Shown piece after piece: positions 62,482-64,000 of a stretch of DNA of 64,000 nt. Below the pieces are notes generated by a model, which was not told the DNA's origin, ran no database searches, and worked only from the letters and a program-made list of their open reading frames with translations. This stretch comes from AEGEAN-183 sp045563675 (GTDB lineage: Bacteria; Pseudomonadota; Gammaproteobacteria; Magnimaribacterales; Magnimaribacteraceae): positions 575,262 to 639,261 of the forward strand of contig JBJLIX010000002.1 of assembly GCA_045563675.1 (NCBI GenBank). Direction: 5' to 3'. The position numbers and the translations under genes were made by a program. Numbering within the stretch: position 1 is the first letter of the stretch; each line of letters begins with the position of its first letter.

Positions 62482-62999
62482 GCTGCTGGTGTTGTGGCGG
62501 CAGGTATAGTAGGAAAAGTCGTATCGGCATTACCAAAATCAAAGAAACCACCTCCAAAAAGAGGTCCTATATCAAATAAACCTCCCGATAGCTCATCACT
62601 CGTATCAAGACCTGTTGGAGGCAAGGAAGCAGGCGGAGTTGTTGGACTAGTAGCCGCAGGTGTTGTAGGTGAAGTTGTGCTTGTCCCTCCTCCGGATGTA
62701 CCAGTTGAAGGCGATGACTGAGTTGGAGTGGAAGATGAAGTTGTGCTAGAAATTGATGGCGCTACTGGTGCTGAAGACCAGTTAATAAAAACACGACTGT
62801 CTATACTAGAACTATTTATGTTCTTCAAGACAAGTAAATCTTCACCTGATGAAACTAATCTAATAATAGTATCATCTCCATTTCCATGTATAGAAAGCTC
62901 ATCAAAAGTTAGACCGCTCAAAGCAATACGATCTGCACCTTCAACAAAACCATGCATCGTATCAGTACCATCACCAGCACGAATAACAATGGGTGTCAT
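62448..62999 (-). pseudogene. giant RTX gene, post-RTX segment and linker (frame-split piece)
   Basis: The frame starts IVIRAGDGTDTMHGFVEGAD, then LSGLTFDELSIHGNGDDTII and LLVLKNI, which is the usual sequence following RTX repeats, and then a second linker module. It ends early because of the extra C at 62452-62454. Its upstream limit is a second frameshift at about 62991-62993: removing one G of ggg gives GNDTIVIRAGDG in frame with the piece upstream. Confidence 0.7.
62482..62731 (-). repeat. linker module, copy B
   Basis: Second copy of the 250-bp linker module, differing from copy A at a handful of bases (for example gtcgta for gttgta and a few changes near the 3' edge). Confidence 0.9.
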
Positions 63000-64000
63000 T
63001 ACCTCTGCTGGTTAAAATATCTTGTGAAGAACAACGTCCACTAGCTTCCTCTATAATATCGTTACCAGGACCACCATCGATAACATCATCTCCTGCTGCA
63101 CCCCAAAGTTTGTCGTCTCCATCTCCTCCATATAAGGTTTGAACGAAATTTGAACTGTGATTTTCATTTATTGACATAGCTATATCTTCTCTACACAAAT
63201 CGCCGGAAACTCCATTTCCATATCCGTAGATGGTGTCATTGCCTCCGTAACCAAAGATAGTATTGTTACCAACTTTTCCTCCTCTAATTAGGTTGGCATT
63301 ATTATCTCCATTAATAGTTTCTGAACCCGCAGTTCCAAAAATATTCTCAAAATTTATGGCGCCACAGGTATTTAAGCTTAATTCTGTTGTATTATTTCCG
63401 CTCTCTTCAAAATTTAAAGTATCATCTCCGGGTCCACCATCCAGATTGACTAGATTACAGTCAGCAATAGTAGGGGTTCCGCTATTAATAGAATTTATCA
63501 TGATGGAAATCATGTCATCACCAGATCCTAAATCTATGCTATCTCCGTTCTTCACCTTGGCAGAAAAAAGAAAGTCATTACCTGCTCCCATTATTACCGT
63601 TAGATTTCCAGTAAAATCTCCATCCGAATCTGAAATTCTATTGATATTCAAATTAATATTTTCTTCTATTGAAGTATCGTCTGTACCTTGAATCGTAAAA
63701 TTACCGCCAGAGTTCCATGCAGATTTAATTTCATCAGAGCTAGTTGAGCTCTGTGTTAAATTGAAAACTGTGGCGCTAGGAGCACTTGAACCTATAGTTT
63801 GACTTGTTGATGTATTTGTAAGAGTGTCATTGCCTGTGCCGGTAGCTGGAAAAGTTGTATCGGCATTACCAAAATCAAAGAAACCACCTCCAAAAAGAGG
63901 TCCTATATCAAATAAACCTCCCGATAGCTCATCACTCGTATCAAGACCTGTTGGAGGCAAGGAAGCAGGCGGAGTTGTTGGACTAGTAGCCGCAGGTGTT
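62971..64000 (-). pseudogene. giant RTX gene, upstream RTX block (frame-split and cut by window edge)
   Basis: The minus-strand frame is open from the window edge to 62971 (330 residues from a TTG at 63960; the true gene continues beyond 64000). After another linker module it has a non-repetitive beta-rich segment, then RTX-type repeats: GGPGDDTLNF, GTAGSETINGDNNANLIRGG, YGGNDTIYGYG, YGGDGDDKLWGAAGDDVIDG and GGPGNDIIEE. The last few residues, reading DTHCYSCW, lie after the frameshift and are not real. Confidence 0.72.
63848..64000 (-). repeat. linker module, copy C (cut by window edge)
   Basis: Matches copies A and B from ggaaaagttgtatcggcatt to the end of the window. A third copy upstream of the first RTX block shows that the module recurs along the gene. 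Confidence 0.9.

Larger units (their letters stand above)
61619..62557 (-). pseudogene. giant RTX gene, Pro/Thr/Ser/Ala linker and first cadherin domain (frame-split piece)
   Basis: This open frame supplies the in-frame TPAAS repeats, one copy of the shared LPPTG...FGNADTTFP module, and a cadherin-like domain (NSFSVQENQDFVTQVTASDD, then YSLSGADASFLI). Its first 36 residues are out-of-frame translation of the module and not real. It ends at a stop near 61619 where the true frame continues as TDVYEAGNAP. Deleting one T of the TTT at 61644-61642 would join it to the C-terminal part. Read as an internal segment of one gene broken by indels or by sequencing error. Confidence 0.7.

Noticed and set aside
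61881..62721. Plus-strand frames rich in GVLAAGV and Val/Gly
   Set aside because: Antisense reading of the TPAAS repeats; low complexity and no plausible start.
62124..64000. LPPTG in the repeated linker modules as a sortase signal
   Set aside because: The motif matches LPxTG, but it is internal, occurs several times and lacks the following hydrophobic helix and basic tail; Gram-negative context makes sortase anchoring unlikely.

Overview
The window is AT-rich (by eye about one third G+C), gene-dense DNA from a gammaproteobacterium. The gene sets pyrG-kdsA-eno, rplM-rpsI-petABC-sspA, murA-hisG-hisD, kdsD-lptC-lptB-rpoN, mreBCD next to gatCAB, and lolB-ispE-tRNA-prs-rplY-pth-ychF are gammaproteobacterial synteny blocks. 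Low G+C, short spacers, many start/stop overlaps and trimmed envelope proteins suggest a streamlined marine lineage such as SAR86-like bacteria. That placement is an inference.

Layout. 1-2912 (-): eno (cut by the window edge), kdsA, pyrG. 2997-5831 (-): dnaB, rplI, rpsR and an rpsF with a repeated acidic tail. 5913-22219 (-): a complete division and cell-wall (dcw) cluster, in the unusual order mraZ-rsmH-ftsL-ftsQ-ftsA-ftsZ-ftsI-murE-murF-mraY-murD-ftsW-murG-murC-ddl, preceded by putative MraZ operator repeats and by RNase P RNA. 22735-28876: rsmI divergent from a short lpoA, then sspA, cytochrome bc1 (petABC), rpsI and rplM. 29016-33901: degS, hisD, hisG, murA and a solitary mlaC. 33992-38661 (+): a YrbG-type exchanger, kdsD, an lptC that appears fused to part of lptA, lptB and rpoN. 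38667-42768 (-): a half-length yhdP, mreD, mreC, mreB. 42884-46090 (+): gatCAB. 46079-49986 (-): an accessory patch with a TetR-like regulator, a MaoC hydratase, an acyl-CoA ligase and a GH84 hexosaminidase. 49997-51921 (-): prmC, prfA. 51955-56930 (+): lolB, ispE, tRNA-Gln, prs, rplY, pth, ychF, tRNA-Met. 56938-64000 (-): a giant secreted cadherin/RTX protein gene that runs off the right edge and is split by three apparent one-base insertions.

Most of the window serves the envelope: peptidoglycan synthesis and division (dcw, mreBCD, lpoA, murA), LPS supply and export (kdsA, kdsD, lptC, lptB) and outer-membrane lipid or lipoprotein traffic (mlaC, yhdP, lolB). The recurring oddity is reduction of these systems: lptA and kdsC are absent from their usual place, mlaC has lost its partners, yhdP and lpoA are about half length, and ftsQ has a minimal lipoprotein-like anchor. 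No CRISPR array, insertion sequence or prophage was seen. No gene-free stretch exceeds 300 bases; the longest are 22220-22373 (MraZ operators) and 28877-29015 (rplM promoter).
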